Positions 37,748 through 47,845 of a stretch of DNA of 64,000 bases are shown one piece after another. The notes under the pieces were generated by a model. It did no database searches, was not told where the DNA came from, and saw only the letters and a list, made by a program, of their open reading frames with translations. The translations under genes and the position numbers were made by a program. This DNA is from Methylocaldum marinum (GTDB taxonomy: Bacteria; Pseudomonadota; Gammaproteobacteria; Methylococcales; Methylococcaceae): positions 6,024,917 through 6,088,916 of the forward strand of contig NZ_AP017928.1 in the NCBI RefSeq assembly GCF_003584645.1, in the 5' to 3' direction. Each line of letters starts with the position of its first letter. The first letter of the stretch is position 1.

Positions 37748-38587
37748 ATGGATGTAGGTGTGACGGCCGGCATATCGGGCGGGCCGAAGGTATCGATGAT
37801 CATGACAGCATTCAATGCGGAGCGGTTTATTGATGCATCCGTGCGTGCCGCCCTCGATCAGGACTATGCGAACTTTGATGTGGTCCTTTTGGACGACGGA
37901 TCAACCGATGCGACACGGAGCATCTGCGAGAAGATAGAATCCGCCCGCTTCCATTATGTCAGGCGAGAGCGCATGGGCAGATCGAAAGCTCTCAATGAGG
38001 CTATTCGATCGTCAGCGGGCGAATACATCGCGATCAATGATGCCGATGACCTGAGCTTTCCGGACCGGATTTCTTATACTCTCGGGTATTTGCGCAATAA
38101 TCCGGACGTGGCTGTGGCAGCGACACAATACGTGACAGCCGATCATTTCCTTACGAAAGTTCCTGATGATTTGCGTCGCCCGGAAAAGCAGCAAAACAGG
38201 TCTGCGGCTCAGATTGGAGCGGTTCGGCTTTATCGCAGTAATCCCTTGGTTCATTCCACCGTGATGTTCTCGAGGAGGCTATGGAAACTCGTTGATGGAT
38301 ATGACGAAACCCTGCAGATGTGCATCGATTATGACTTTTATCTGAGATCGATACGGCACGGAAGCATTATGTTATTGCCGCTGGCGACAGTAATCTATTT
38401 TCAAAATGCCGCTTCGTTTTTTAAGACGAGCAGCCGTCTGGATTACCTGAGAACGCTATACGGAGTCCGCGCTAGGGCGCGGGAGACACTGCCAATGCCG
38501 ATGTGGACAAGAATGTTTGACCTTCTTCCGATATATGCCGTTTTCAAAGGCCGGTTAATACGCCTTATGTCAAATATGGGAACATAA
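37748..38587 (+). CDS. Family 2 glycosyltransferase
   Basis: A 279-residue GT-A fold enzyme: VSMIMTAFNAERFIDASVRAAL at the N-terminus, DVVLLDDGSTDAT with the nucleotide-sugar aspartates near residue 57, YIAINDADDLSFPDRI (DxD-type motif) near 97, and YDETLQMCIDYDFYLR as the acceptor-site region. It adds one sugar to the lipid-linked repeat on the cytoplasmic side. Donor sugar unknown. Confidence 0.88.
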   Translation: MDVGVTAGISGGPKVSMIMTAFNAERFIDASVRAALDQDYANFDVVLLDDGSTDATRSICEKIESARFHYVRRERMGRSKALNEAIRSSAGEYIAINDADDLSFPDRISYTLGYLRNNPDVAVAATQYVTADHFLTKVPDDLRRPEKQQNRSAAQIGAVRLYRSNPLVHSTVMFSRRLWKLVDGYDETLQMCIDYDFYLRSIRHGSIMLLPLATVIYFQNAASFFKTSSRLDYLRTLYGVRARARETLPMPMWTRMFDLLPIYAVFKGRLIRLMSNMGT

Positions 38588-38622
38588 TAGGCTATGGCCC
38601 TATAGGCCATTAGACAGGTACT

Positions 38623-39765
38623 ATGGTTGAAAGGATTCTGGTAATTGGCCAACGCCCGCCTCCGGTACACGGGTCCACTGTAATGGCCGAGCGCTTTGTG
38701 GATGCCTCGATTCAAAACGGATTTAACACGGAAATCGTCCAGAAGACATTTTCGCGGGAACTCGAAGAGGTCGGAAAGGTATCGCTTTCAAAGATTGCGA
38801 AGGTTCCGGGCTTTTTTCGGCGAGTGGCCGACGCCGTTTCGTGTTCGCGACCCACTCTATGCATATATTTTATTACCGTCGGGTTGCCTTCTCTCCTTGT
38901 CGACTGCATGGCGATACGGATTCTTAGACGGCGGCAAATACCTTATGTTTTATATTTTCACGGTAAAGGTTATAGACGCTATGAGGAAAGACGGTATTCT
39001 ACCGTATCGCGTATTATAAGAAATGCGCTCGGGCATGCTTCGGGTGGACTGGTTCTTGGAGAGTGCTTGAAACATGATGTAGATCATTGCATTTCCAATG
39101 ATCGCCTCTATGTTCTTCCCAACGGCATTCCGGATGTCGAGGCATATAAGCGGGTTTGTAGACGCGGAAACAAAGAGCCCATAAAAGTCATTTTTCTTGC
39201 GAATCTTATTCCTAGCAAAGGACCCATGACCTTTATCGCGATGGCCCGAAAGATCCTTGAGAGCGAAGAATGGGTCCGTTTTGTCCTGGCCGGACGTCCG
39301 GCCTCGAGCGAGTATTTCCGCCAGATTCAGGCTTTCATCGAGAGTAGCGGTCTGGAGAACAGGGTCGAGCTGCCGGGCCCTCTCTATGGCGAAGCCAAGG
39401 AAAGACTTTTCGGAGAGGCCGATATCTTCGTTCTGCCTACCGAAAAAGATGTATTTCCTCTGGTCAATCTCGAAGCGATGCAATGGAGTCTACCGGTCGT
39501 CTCTTCGCCCATAGGTGCCATTCCTGAGATTGTGCGGGACGGTGTGGACGGCTTCATCGTCGATCCGAAGAATGTCGACCTGTTGGCGCGGCGCGTGGTG
39601 GAGCTGGTGAGAAATTCCGAACTTCGCCGTGGCATGGGTCATTCGGCCAGAACACGCTACGAGGCCCAGTATTCTTTGACCGCTTACGCGCGGAACCTGA
39701 AACGGGCCATGGATCGTTTCTTGCTGCCCGAAGCGACGAAAGGATATCCGGTCGGGCGTGGCTAG
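38623..39765 (+). CDS. Family 4 (GT-B) glycosyltransferase
   Basis: A 380-residue retaining glycosyltransferase. The N-terminal half begins GQRPPPVHGSTVMAERFVDA. The C-terminal half has IFLANLIPSKGPMTFI, LPGPLYGEAKERLFGEADIFVLPTEKDVFPLVNLEAMQWSLPVVSS (the EX7E donor site) and GAIPEIVRDGVDGFIVDP. It sits 35 bases after the GT2 gene and 24 bases before the CapK-like gene. Confidence 0.88.
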   Translation: MVERILVIGQRPPPVHGSTVMAERFVDASIQNGFNTEIVQKTFSRELEEVGKVSLSKIAKVPGFFRRVADAVSCSRPTLCIYFITVGLPSLLVDCMAIRILRRRQIPYVLYFHGKGYRRYEERRYSTVSRIIRNALGHASGGLVLGECLKHDVDHCISNDRLYVLPNGIPDVEAYKRVCRRGNKEPIKVIFLANLIPSKGPMTFIAMARKILESEEWVRFVLAGRPASSEYFRQIQAFIESSGLENRVELPGPLYGEAKERLFGEADIFVLPTEKDVFPLVNLEAMQWSLPVVSSPIGAIPEIVRDGVDGFIVDPKNVDLLARRVVELVRNSELRRGMGHSARTRYEAQYSLTAYARNLKRAMDRFLLPEATKGYPVGRG

Positions 39766-39789
39766 GAGGCGTCTACGGGAGTTGAGCAC

Positions 39790-41154
39790 ATGCTCCGTGT
39801 CGGTAACTGGCGCCAGGCCGTGTTGGAAATGGTGCAAAACAAGGCTCCGGTTTGGGCATCCTTGAAATTGATGAACATCAACAAGGATCCGGAAATCATC
39901 TATGGCGCGGCGTATGCTCGGCAAAGACGAGAGCTTTTCGAAGGCTCCGGTGGTGCCGCCGAAACGGAGGCAAGGCTACTCGGCGTGGTTAATGATGCCG
40001 TTGCAAACGTTCCCTATTATAGCGATAGATACCGGCGGCCCATTCATTCTTTGGCCGAGTTTAAGGAGACGTTCGGATTTATCGACCGAAATATCGTCAT
40101 GTCGAATATTGATGCATTTGTGTCGCGGCGTTTGGATAAGCATTTCTACGATGAAGGAACAACCGGAGGTACATCGGGAAAACCTTTGAGATTGGTTCTA
40201 CCGAAAAAAAGATATCAAAAGGAGTGGGCATTTTTGCACTCGGTCTGGCGAAATGTGGGATTTGATTTTGATGTCAGGGGTGTATTGCGTAATCATCGCT
40301 TTACCTTGCGCAAGGATTTCCTGGTCAATCCCATCAGCAAAGAGGTGATATTCGATAATTTCCGTGTCGATGGCGAATACGCGAAGACCGTACGCGATGT
40401 GATCAGGGGGCAGGGGATAAGATACTTGCACGCCTATCCGTCGGCTGCTTATCAATTGTTTGGGGAATGGTGCAGGGCGGGGATCGAAGTGCCGCAATTG
40501 AAGGCGGTCCTGACAAGTTCGGAGACGATTTTCGATTACCAGCGGGAGCTCATCGAACGAGAGCTCGGCATTCGGGTTTACGCCTGGTACGGGCACAGTG
40601 AAAAACTGGTGTTCGCGGGTTTGTGCAGGTATTCCAATGATTATCATGTGGAGCCGGCCTACGGATTTTTTGAATTGATGGACGAGGACGGAAATCCGGT
40701 AAATAGGGCCGGGAGGATCGGGGAAATCGTGGGTACGGGCTTTGATAATTTCGGGATGCCTTTGATTCGCTACCGTACCGGTGATGTCGCGGAATATGTT
40801 AGTGACAGCTGCCAGCTGTGTGGGCGAAAGGTTCCCGTTATCAGAAATATTACCGGAAGGTGGACCGGCGAGCGTCTATTCAATGCCGATGATAGCTATG
40901 TGACGACGACCGCGCTAAATCTGCATGACGATCTATATTCCGTAATTAATGGAATACAGTATTATCAGCCCAGGAAAGGTGTGCTTTTTGTGAATATCAT
41001 AAAAGGATGCGGGTATCGTGCAGAGCATGAAACGCGATTGAAACGGCATTATCAGGAGCGATTATCCGGTTGCACGATCGAAATCAAATATGTCGATAGA
41101 TTGATTTTTCAAAAAAACGGTAAGTTTCTTCAGGTCGTGAACGATTTGAACTAG
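39790..41154 (+). CDS. CapK/PaaK-family adenylate-forming ligase
   Basis: A 454-residue protein of the phenylacetate-CoA ligase/CapK family found in capsule loci. The P-loop-like motif is YDEGTTGGTSGKPLRLVLPKKRY near residue 118. The adenylation core is LTSSETIFDYQRELIERELGIRVYAWYGHSEKLVF near 245 (YGHSE replaces YGxTE), and the hinge is YRTGDVAEYV. It probably activates an acyl or amino acid substituent for the polysaccharide. Substrate unknown. A GGGAG site precedes the ATG. Confidence 0.82.
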   Translation: MLRVGNWRQAVLEMVQNKAPVWASLKLMNINKDPEIIYGAAYARQRRELFEGSGGAAETEARLLGVVNDAVANVPYYSDRYRRPIHSLAEFKETFGFIDRNIVMSNIDAFVSRRLDKHFYDEGTTGGTSGKPLRLVLPKKRYQKEWAFLHSVWRNVGFDFDVRGVLRNHRFTLRKDFLVNPISKEVIFDNFRVDGEYAKTVRDVIRGQGIRYLHAYPSAAYQLFGEWCRAGIEVPQLKAVLTSSETIFDYQRELIERELGIRVYAWYGHSEKLVFAGLCRYSNDYHVEPAYGFFELMDEDGNPVNRAGRIGEIVGTGFDNFGMPLIRYRTGDVAEYVSDSCQLCGRKVPVIRNITGRWTGERLFNADDSYVTTTALNLHDDLYSVINGIQYYQPRKGVLFVNIIKGCGYRAEHETRLKRHYQERLSGCTIEIKYVDRLIFQKNGKFLQVVNDLN

Positions 41155-41285
41155 CGGCATGATGAAAATGCAAAGTTTCGACATTGCGGCGTCGCTGAAC
41201 ATAATGTGGAAAGCGCTTGTGCGTAAGTTTTAGAGATATGGCATCGGGATAGCGGATTGCCTACCGAAGGAGACAGGTCAAGGGA

Positions 41286-43502
41286 ATGAGGCAACTGACG
41301 CAGAAACTCAAGGACGGGTCCATGGGTGTTATCGAGGTGCCGCCGCCACGGCTTTCACCGGGTAGGGTGCTGGTCCGCAATCATTTTTCGTTGATCAGCG
41401 CCGGGACCGAAGGCAGCACGGTGAATGCCGCCCGAAAAAGTCTCTTGGGCAAGGCCAGGGAACGGCCCCAACAGGTCCGGCAAGTTCTCGAGACGCTCCG
41501 GCGCCAAGGCCCGACACAAACTTACCGGGCGGTGATGAAAAAGCTCGACGCCCATTCTCCGCTGGGTTACAGCAGTGCCGGTGAAGTCATCGGGGTCGGT
41601 TCGGGCGTTCGCGGGCTGGCTGTGGGCGATTTCGTCGCCTGTGGCGGCGCAGGCTATGCCAACCACGCGGAAATCGTTTCGGTTCCCGCCAATCTGTGCG
41701 TGAAGCTGCCGGCCGGGGCCGATTTGGCCTGTGCGGCTTACAACACCCTCGGAGCGATCGCCCTGCAAGGCATTCGCCAGGCGGATTTGCATCTTGGCGA
41801 AACCTGTGTCGTCATCGGCTTGGGACTTTTGGGGCAACTCACGGCGCTTATGCTCAGAGCGTCCGGGGTTAAGGTCGTGGGGCTGGACATCAATCCCCGA
41901 ATGGTGGAGATGTCTGGGAGGCACTGCGCGGATTTGGCATTCGACAGCAATACGCCGGGCCTGCCGAAGATCGTCGAAGAGGCCTCGGGTGGGGTAGGGG
42001 CCGATGCGGTCATCATTGCCGCCGCCACGCATAGCCTCGAGCCGATCAATCTTGCCGGACGCCTGCTGAGAAAGCGGGGTACGGTCGTCGTGGTGGGCGC
42101 CGTGCCGACCGGATTCGACCGGGAGCCGTATTTCTACCGCAAGGAACTCGTGCTGAAGATGTCTTGTTCCTACGGACCCGGCCGTTACGATCCGGACTAC
42201 GAGGAAAAAGGCCTGGACTACCCGGCGGGCTACGTCAGATGGACCGAGAACCGCAATATGAGAGCCTTTCAGGAGATGCTGCATTCCGGCCGTATCGACA
42301 CGTCCTATCTGTCAACGCACCGCTTCAGGTTGAACGATGCGCCGGCCGCCTACGATTTGATCCTGAACCGTACCGAGGACTTCCTCGGCATTCTGCTGGA
42401 ATACGACGCGGCGGGCGCCGATCTCGAAACACGCGTCGAGATTGCCGGTCGTCGCCGCCGGAGAGAGCTTAAGTCCGGCGCGGGAGTTTCCTTCATCGGT
42501 GCGGGCAGTTACGCCATGAGCCATCTTTTGCCGAACGTGGCGGATTGCGACGGGGTTTCCCTGATGGGCGTCGTAACATCTACCGGAACCAGTTCACGAA
42601 CCGTAGCGGAGAAGTACGGCTTTCGATTCTGTTCGGCAGACGAGCGTGATGTTCTCGATCACGAGGATACCGACACGGTGTTCATCGCTACCCGCCATGA
42701 CAGCCACGCCGAGTTCGTGCTCAAGGCGCTGGAAGAGTCCAAGCATGTTTTCGTTGAAAAGCCGTTGTGTCTGACGTTCGAAGAGCGCAACGCGATCAGG
42801 GAGACCTACGAGCGGGTGCAGAAAAGCCTGACGCAACCTTTGCTGATGGTTGGATTCAACCGGCGCTACGCCCCGCTTGCCGTGCGTTTGAAACAGGCGC
42901 TGGGAAGCGGTCCGATGTGTTTGATGTATCGGATCAACGCGGGATCGGTTCCGGCGGAAAGCTGGATTCAGGACCCGGAACTCGGCGGCGGCCGAATCAT
43001 CGGTGAAGTTTGCCATTTCGTTGATCTAATGATCTATCTGACGGAATCCTTGCCGGAAACGGTCTATGCGGCCCTCATGGGCGACCCGGCGGAGACGGAA
43101 GATACGGTCGGCATCACGCTGTCCTTCGCCGGCGGCTCGATGGGCGTGATTCTCTATTGCGCCAATGGTGCCGGTAGCGTGGCCAAGGAATATCTCGAGG
43201 CGTATCGTGCCGGAATTACCGGAATATTGCGCGACTTCAGGGAGTTGGAGATTCATGGCTCCGGCAGGATGAAACGGGAGCGGCTGCTCAATCAGGACAA
43301 GGGGCAGAAGGAAATGGTCCGCCAGTTCGTATCGGCGACCTTGGGGAAAGAGGGCCGAGTGATCCCGTTTCGGGAGATTCTGGCGAGCACCGACACGAGC
43401 CTTGCCGTGAAGGAGTCGCTGCGAAAGCGGAGCGTCGTCCGGCTCCGCGACACGCCTACGGATGTCTCAGCGTGCGCGGGGCAGTTCTCCGCTCAAAAAT
43501 GA
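41286..43502 (+). CDS. Two-domain oxidoreductase: zinc-type alcohol dehydrogenase plus Gfo/Idh/MocA
   Basis: A 738-residue fusion. Residues 1 to about 375 are a medium-chain dehydrogenase (SAGTEGSTV, YSSAGEVIGVG, then VIGLGLLGQLTALMLRASG as NAD(P) motif) without the usual catalytic zinc Cys/His set. From about 395 on there is a Gfo/Idh/MocA domain (SFIGAGSYAMSHLLPNV, then VFVEKPLCLTFEE with the EKP catalytic lysine, and GEVCHFVDLMIYL). Such fusions occur in exopolysaccharide loci beside heparinase-like genes, as here, and are presumed to modify a sugar nucleotide. Two good ribosome-binding sites (AAGGAG, AAGGGA) precede the ATG. Confidence 0.85.
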   Translation: MRQLTQKLKDGSMGVIEVPPPRLSPGRVLVRNHFSLISAGTEGSTVNAARKSLLGKARERPQQVRQVLETLRRQGPTQTYRAVMKKLDAHSPLGYSSAGEVIGVGSGVRGLAVGDFVACGGAGYANHAEIVSVPANLCVKLPAGADLACAAYNTLGAIALQGIRQADLHLGETCVVIGLGLLGQLTALMLRASGVKVVGLDINPRMVEMSGRHCADLAFDSNTPGLPKIVEEASGGVGADAVIIAAATHSLEPINLAGRLLRKRGTVVVVGAVPTGFDREPYFYRKELVLKMSCSYGPGRYDPDYEEKGLDYPAGYVRWTENRNMRAFQEMLHSGRIDTSYLSTHRFRLNDAPAAYDLILNRTEDFLGILLEYDAAGADLETRVEIAGRRRRRELKSGAGVSFIGAGSYAMSHLLPNVADCDGVSLMGVVTSTGTSSRTVAEKYGFRFCSADERDVLDHEDTDTVFIATRHDSHAEFVLKALEESKHVFVEKPLCLTFEERNAIRETYERVQKSLTQPLLMVGFNRRYAPLAVRLKQALGSGPMCLMYRINAGSVPAESWIQDPELGGGRIIGEVCHFVDLMIYLTESLPETVYAALMGDPAETEDTVGITLSFAGGSMGVILYCANGAGSVAKEYLEAYRAGITGILRDFRELEIHGSGRMKRERLLNQDKGQKEMVRQFVSATLGKEGRVIPFREILASTDTSLAVKESLRKRSVVRLRDTPTDVSACAGQFSAQK

Positions 43503-43546
43503 GCGGTCGCCGGCGGCAGCAGCGCCTTGTTCCAGCCGTTTTCGCC

Positions 43547-43668
43547 TTAAGGAAGCGCTGATTAAGTCTCCCATTCGGAGAAGCGACCTGTGCAACTGAT
43601 TGATCCAAACAGGCCCTCACCCTGCCGATTTGTCCCGGAGGGGGAGGGCTTATTGAGAGTTTCCTTAA
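43547..43668. repeat. MITE-like dispersed repeat, copy 2 (122 bp)
   Basis: It begins TTAAGGAAGCGCTGATTAAG and ends GAGAGTTTCCTTAA. The interior matches the copy at 28116-28233 closely on the left and keeps the AGGGCTTATT block on the right. Its middle (CCCTGCCGATTTGTCCCGGA) is also found in the element at 50345-50651. The right end supplies the AAGG of the next gene's ribosome-binding site. Confidence 0.7.
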
Positions 43669-43680
43669 GGGATTGCCGCG

Positions 43681-44310
43681 ATGACTAGCCACAGCCAAGT
43701 GCCACCGCAACACTACAATTTTGAAAGCTACGTCACGCCCGCCCGGTGGAACTCGTACTGGCACCAAATCAGGGAGGTTGTTGCCGCGAAGCCGAATGAC
43801 GCGCTCTACATCGGGATCGGGGACGACATAGTTCCGACCGTGCTGGAGGCGCGTGGCATCAGGGTGAAGCGATTCGATTTCGATCCGAGCCTTCGCTGCG
43901 ATTTTACCGGAGACGTGCGGGAAATCGCTTCGACCGTGCCGGTCGAAAGTGCGGATGTCGTCGTGTGTTGCCAAGTTCTCGAACATCTGCCGTACGAAGA
44001 ATTCGAAGAGACGCTGAAAGGGATTTTCCGGATTGCCAGAAAGCGCGTCGTGCTAAGTCTTCCCTACGCTCATGTGACGCTTGCGGCTTTGCGGATGAAA
44101 TTGCCGAAGACGCCGCGGATCTCGCTCAATGTGAGTGTGCCTTGCTTTTGGCGAGATTGGAAATTCGACGGACAGCATTATTGGGAAATAGGCACGAGGT
44201 TCTATTCAAGGAGGCGAGTTGAGAATGCCATATCCAGGGTGGGGCGTGTCGCCTGCAAATTTTTCGCCAGCGACAACAAGTATCATCTCTTCTACATCTT
44301 GGAGAAATGA
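43681..44310 (+). CDS. Class I SAM-dependent methyltransferase
   Basis: A 209-residue protein with a Rossmann-like fold: ALYIGIGDDIVPTVLE (motif I variant), VKRFDFDPSLRCDFTGDVREI, and ADVVVCCQVLEHLPYEEFEETLKGI as motif II/III. The C-terminal part is not typical of well-known families. It probably methylates a sugar or a polysaccharide end. The ATG follows the MITE-like repeat by 12 bases. Confidence 0.8.
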   Translation: MTSHSQVPPQHYNFESYVTPARWNSYWHQIREVVAAKPNDALYIGIGDDIVPTVLEARGIRVKRFDFDPSLRCDFTGDVREIASTVPVESADVVVCCQVLEHLPYEEFEETLKGIFRIARKRVVLSLPYAHVTLAALRMKLPKTPRISLNVSVPCFWRDWKFDGQHYWEIGTRFYSRRRVENAISRVGRVACKFFASDNKYHLFYILEK

Positions 44311-44351
44311 ATATTTCCGCTGAATGAACATTCTCTTCGCACAGTGACGGA

Positions 44352-45647
44352 ATGGAAATGCTCCGGGCCTGGCGCCGGAAACTGCAGTCGCATTTCGATG
44401 CTTCGTCCCGCTTCAAGAAGAACTTTCTCAGAGTCGCTTCGGCGAGCGTGTTCGCCCAGGCTCTGCCGATATTGGCGTCTCCGATCATGACGCGCTTGTA
44501 TTCGCCGCACGACTTCGGCGTGCTCGCCCTGTTCGTCGCTCTATTGGGCGTGAGCGTCGCCATGGCCACCATGCGGTTCGACTGGTTGCTCGCCGCGGCC
44601 CACACGCGGAAAGCGGCCGCCCACATCGTAGTCCTCGGTGTTCTTTTTGTTGTGCTGGCTTGCTTGGCTTTTGTAGGGATTTGCTTCTTCGGTCTCTATC
44701 ACGAAGTCGCCTTCGTCGACTGGCATACGCTCGATCGCTTTATCTGGCTGATGCCTGTCGCGGTCCTCGGGAGCGGCCTCCAGACTCTGCTTTCGGGCTG
44801 GTTCATTCGCGCGGCCCACCTTACCCCGGTCGCGCGGGCACGGATCCGGCAGAGCCTGGCCGTGGTCGCACTCGGTCTGATCGGCGGCGTTCATGCGCTG
44901 GGCGCGCTGGGTCTGATTGCGGCCACGGTGCTTGGCACCTTCATCGGTGTCGGCGGCCTCTTTCGGAGTGCCCGGAATGACCTGGCACTCGGCCTCGCGC
45001 ATATCCGTACGCTTTCTCTATTCGCCAAAGCCCGATCGATCCGGCGGCGCATGCTGGTTTCGGGAGCCACCGGCATCATCAATGTGAGCGGCCTGCTGCT
45101 GCCCGCCATCATGATTTCTCACTACTTTTCCGCGGTCGAACTGGGCTGGTACGCACTCATGCAGCGTCTCGCCACCGGGCCGGTAGGCACCGTCACCGGG
45201 GCGGTGGGACAAAGCTTCTGGGGCGAGGCGCGGAGCCTGTCCCATACCGATACCAGGGCACTGCAAACGCTTTTCGAGCGAACCTCGAGCCGGCTCGCAC
45301 TGCTCAGCATTCCCGTCGCTGCGGCATGCCTCGCGGGACCATGGTACGTGGGTCCGATTTTCGGACGAGAGGAATGGCAGGGCGCGGGCAAGGTTCTCGC
45401 CGCCCTGACACCTTTTGTCGTTGCCCAGATCATCGCAGCGCCCTTGTCTTCGGTCATTACCATCAAACGCCACGAAAAATGGCTGTTTTTCTGGGATCTG
45501 ACCAGAACGCTATTCGTTATCGCTGTGTTCTCGGTAGGCGGATACTACGGGATCGGACTCACGACCGCGGTGCTCTGGTATGCCATCGGGATGGCGGTGA
45601 TGTACGCCCTTCTTTTCTGCAAAACGCGGCGGATCATCTGTGCTTAA
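44352..45647 (+). CDS. Wzx-type polysaccharide flippase
   Basis: A 431-residue protein with about 12 membrane helices. The N-terminus NFLRVASASVFAQALPILASPIMTRLYSPHDFGVLALF is typical of the MATE/PST oligosaccharide-flippase superfamily. It would move lipid-linked repeat units from cytoplasm to periplasm for the Wzy-like polymerase encoded at 35226. Starts with ATG 42 bases after the methyltransferase. Confidence 0.87.
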   Translation: MEMLRAWRRKLQSHFDASSRFKKNFLRVASASVFAQALPILASPIMTRLYSPHDFGVLALFVALLGVSVAMATMRFDWLLAAAHTRKAAAHIVVLGVLFVVLACLAFVGICFFGLYHEVAFVDWHTLDRFIWLMPVAVLGSGLQTLLSGWFIRAAHLTPVARARIRQSLAVVALGLIGGVHALGALGLIAATVLGTFIGVGGLFRSARNDLALGLAHIRTLSLFAKARSIRRRMLVSGATGIINVSGLLLPAIMISHYFSAVELGWYALMQRLATGPVGTVTGAVGQSFWGEARSLSHTDTRALQTLFERTSSRLALLSIPVAAACLAGPWYVGPIFGREEWQGAGKVLAALTPFVVAQIIAAPLSSVITIKRHEKWLFFWDLTRTLFVIAVFSVGGYYGIGLTTAVLWYAIGMAVMYALLFCKTRRIICA

Positions 45648-45680
45648 TTCCTCCGGCATGCCAGCCAACATAATCGTGGG

Positions 45681-45719
45681 ATGGGTAGAGTTAAGCGAAA
45701 CCCATCGATGGCGGGTTAG
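45681..45719. repeat. Dispersed repeat TGGGTAGAG..AAGCGAAACCCATCGATGG
   Basis: A 39-base copy of the same element as 48980-49017 (one internal difference region). It contains the palindrome AACCCATCGATGG-GGGTT. It lies between the flippase and heparinase-like genes. Confidence 0.6.
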
Positions 45720-45775
45720 GCCCTGGTCGCCGCTTTCGGTGTTTGTTTCATTTATACATACCGCCTGGCAAAGCT

Positions 45776-47683
45776 ATGGAAAGCTTAATCTGGTACGCAA
45801 AACGGCTAACCGTCATGAGCGGGGCGGATATCATTCATCGGTTACGCGAGTTATGGACGCTGAGGCGCTTGTGGCGGGAGCATCGCCATGGAAAGCGATT
45901 TCCGAACCGTCTCGACCCGGCCGCGTTCTCGTTCTGCCTATCGTCCGGTCGGCAACTGCCCGATCTTCCCTTTGTCTTTCATCCCGGCTCTTCGGAAACC
46001 GAGCGTTTGCTCGACGGGGCTTGGCCGGCATTGGGATTTCGCTGGGCCTGGGCGCCCGAGGCGGACATCTGGCGCATCGCTCCCGATACCGGCCGTTTTT
46101 GGCCGCGAAGTTTCTTCGGATCGGTCCCGTATCGGCAGAGCAATCCCTACGGCGATGCGCGCGTGGTGTGGGAACCCGCCCGCTTGCAGCAGCTGGTGAG
46201 TCTGGCGCTGCTGGCGCGGGCGGACGAGCACCGGTCGCGGGAAGCGGTTGCCCTGCTGGAGGCCGTGCTGGATTCCTGGGTGAGGGAGAATCCGCCCTTG
46301 ACCGGGATTCATTACGTCTCGTCCATGGAATGCGCCTTGCGCCTGATCGCCGCCTGCCATGCCGTGGATCTCGCGAGGAACCGATTGACGACACCGCGGC
46401 AGACCTGGCACAACCTGTTGGCGCTGGTTTCGTCGCATGCGCCGCTGATCGCGCAAAGACCATCGCTGCATTCCTCGGCCGGCAATCACACCATCGCAGA
46501 GGCAGCGGGGCTGGTTTATGCCGGGGTTCTGTTCCCGGAGCTGCCGCGGGCTCCGCGATGGCTGGCGCGCGGCCTTAGGCTCTTGCAGCACGAGGCCGCG
46601 CGCCAGGTGCTTCCGGACGGAGGCGGATTAGAGCAGGCGTTTTGGTATCAACTCTTCGTCGTCGATTTGCTCGGATTGGTGCATGCCTTGCTCGCTCACC
46701 GCGGACAGCCGGTACCCATCGCCCTGGCCGATGCCGTTCGCCGCGGACGCCGCTTTCTGAATGCGCTGGCCCTCGGGCCCGACGACTTGCCCCGCGTGGG
46801 GGACTGCGACGACGGCTACGCCCTATCGCGCCATCTTCGCATCAGCTGGAACGAGCCGGTGCCGGAGGAGAATCCGGCGACCTTTCCGCACGCGGGTTAC
46901 ACGGTGGTCAGGGGGCGGGGCGAACGGCCGGTCCGATTGATTTTCGATCACGGTCCGCTCGGTATGCCGCCGGCCCACGGGCATGCCCACGCCGATGCAT
47001 TATCGGTTCATGTGACGGTCGGCGGCCGCGAGCTTCTGATCGATCCCAACACCTATACCTACACCGGCGATCCGGATTGGCGTCGCTGGTTTCGCAGCAC
47101 CGCCGCCCATAATACGGTGCGTGTCGACGGCCGGGATCAGGCGAAACAGGAAACGCCGTTCCAATGGTCGAACGGTAGCGTGGCCCGCCTGATGACGTCT
47201 CGCCGGGACGAGCGTGGAAGAATACTGCTGCTGGGTCGGCACGACGGATACCGCCGCTTGGGGGTGGCTCACTGGCGGGCGGTTGCATTCGACGGATCCG
47301 GCCATGTGTTGATCCGGGACTATTTGACGGGGCGCGGATGCCATGTCGCCGAACTGATCTGGCATGTCGGCGTCGAAACGTCGCCCACGGAAACCGGTTT
47401 CCTCCTGGGCGGCCAAGCCCGCCTGGATATTGCTTGCGGCGACGTGACCCTGCATCGCGGCGAGAAAGATCCTATCCTCGGCTGGCAATCGCCCCGCTAC
47501 GGCATCCTGAAAACTGCGAATACCATTCGGGTTCGCTATACCGGCGAATTTCCGCACCAATTTCGCACCGCACTTTCCCTTAACGGCGCGCGCACCGAGG
47601 AAATGGTCGCCTTGGACTCGTTCCTTGACCGCCTGATCGATCAGCTGAACGTGCCATTTCTGTTTGATCTTGCTCGATATTAA
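45776..47683 (+). CDS. Heparinase II/III-family protein
   Basis: A 635-residue protein with an alpha/alpha-barrel N-terminal half and a beta-sandwich heparinase II/III C-terminal half (FPHAGYTVVRGRGERPVRLIFDHGPLGMPPAHGHAHADALS, then DPNTYTYTGDPDWRRWFRSTAAHNTVRVDG). The histidines and tyrosines in these blocks match the lyase active site. Start ATG 45776 (MESLIWYAKRLTVMSGADI) matches exopolysaccharide-locus relatives; an in-frame TTG upstream does not. No signal peptide is evident, a known oddity of this subgroup. It may cut or release the polymer. Confidence 0.85.
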   Translation: MESLIWYAKRLTVMSGADIIHRLRELWTLRRLWREHRHGKRFPNRLDPAAFSFCLSSGRQLPDLPFVFHPGSSETERLLDGAWPALGFRWAWAPEADIWRIAPDTGRFWPRSFFGSVPYRQSNPYGDARVVWEPARLQQLVSLALLARADEHRSREAVALLEAVLDSWVRENPPLTGIHYVSSMECALRLIAACHAVDLARNRLTTPRQTWHNLLALVSSHAPLIAQRPSLHSSAGNHTIAEAAGLVYAGVLFPELPRAPRWLARGLRLLQHEAARQVLPDGGGLEQAFWYQLFVVDLLGLVHALLAHRGQPVPIALADAVRRGRRFLNALALGPDDLPRVGDCDDGYALSRHLRISWNEPVPEENPATFPHAGYTVVRGRGERPVRLIFDHGPLGMPPAHGHAHADALSVHVTVGGRELLIDPNTYTYTGDPDWRRWFRSTAAHNTVRVDGRDQAKQETPFQWSNGSVARLMTSRRDERGRILLLGRHDGYRRLGVAHWRAVAFDGSGHVLIRDYLTGRGCHVAELIWHVGVETSPTETGFLLGGQARLDIACGDVTLHRGEKDPILGWQSPRYGILKTANTIRVRYTGEFPHQFRTALSLNGARTEEMVALDSFLDRLIDQLNVPFLFDLARY

Positions 47684-47845
47684 AAAATTAGAAAGTTCTA
47701 CTTGATTGCCTCGGCCATAAGACATAATCTGGCATGACAAGGATAAATAAGGAAACTCTTATAGAGAGGTTGCAATGCAGGGAAGCGCATATTTGGCATG
47801 CGAAGAAGCCATGTATTATCCATCGAATGAATGATAGGTCGGGGT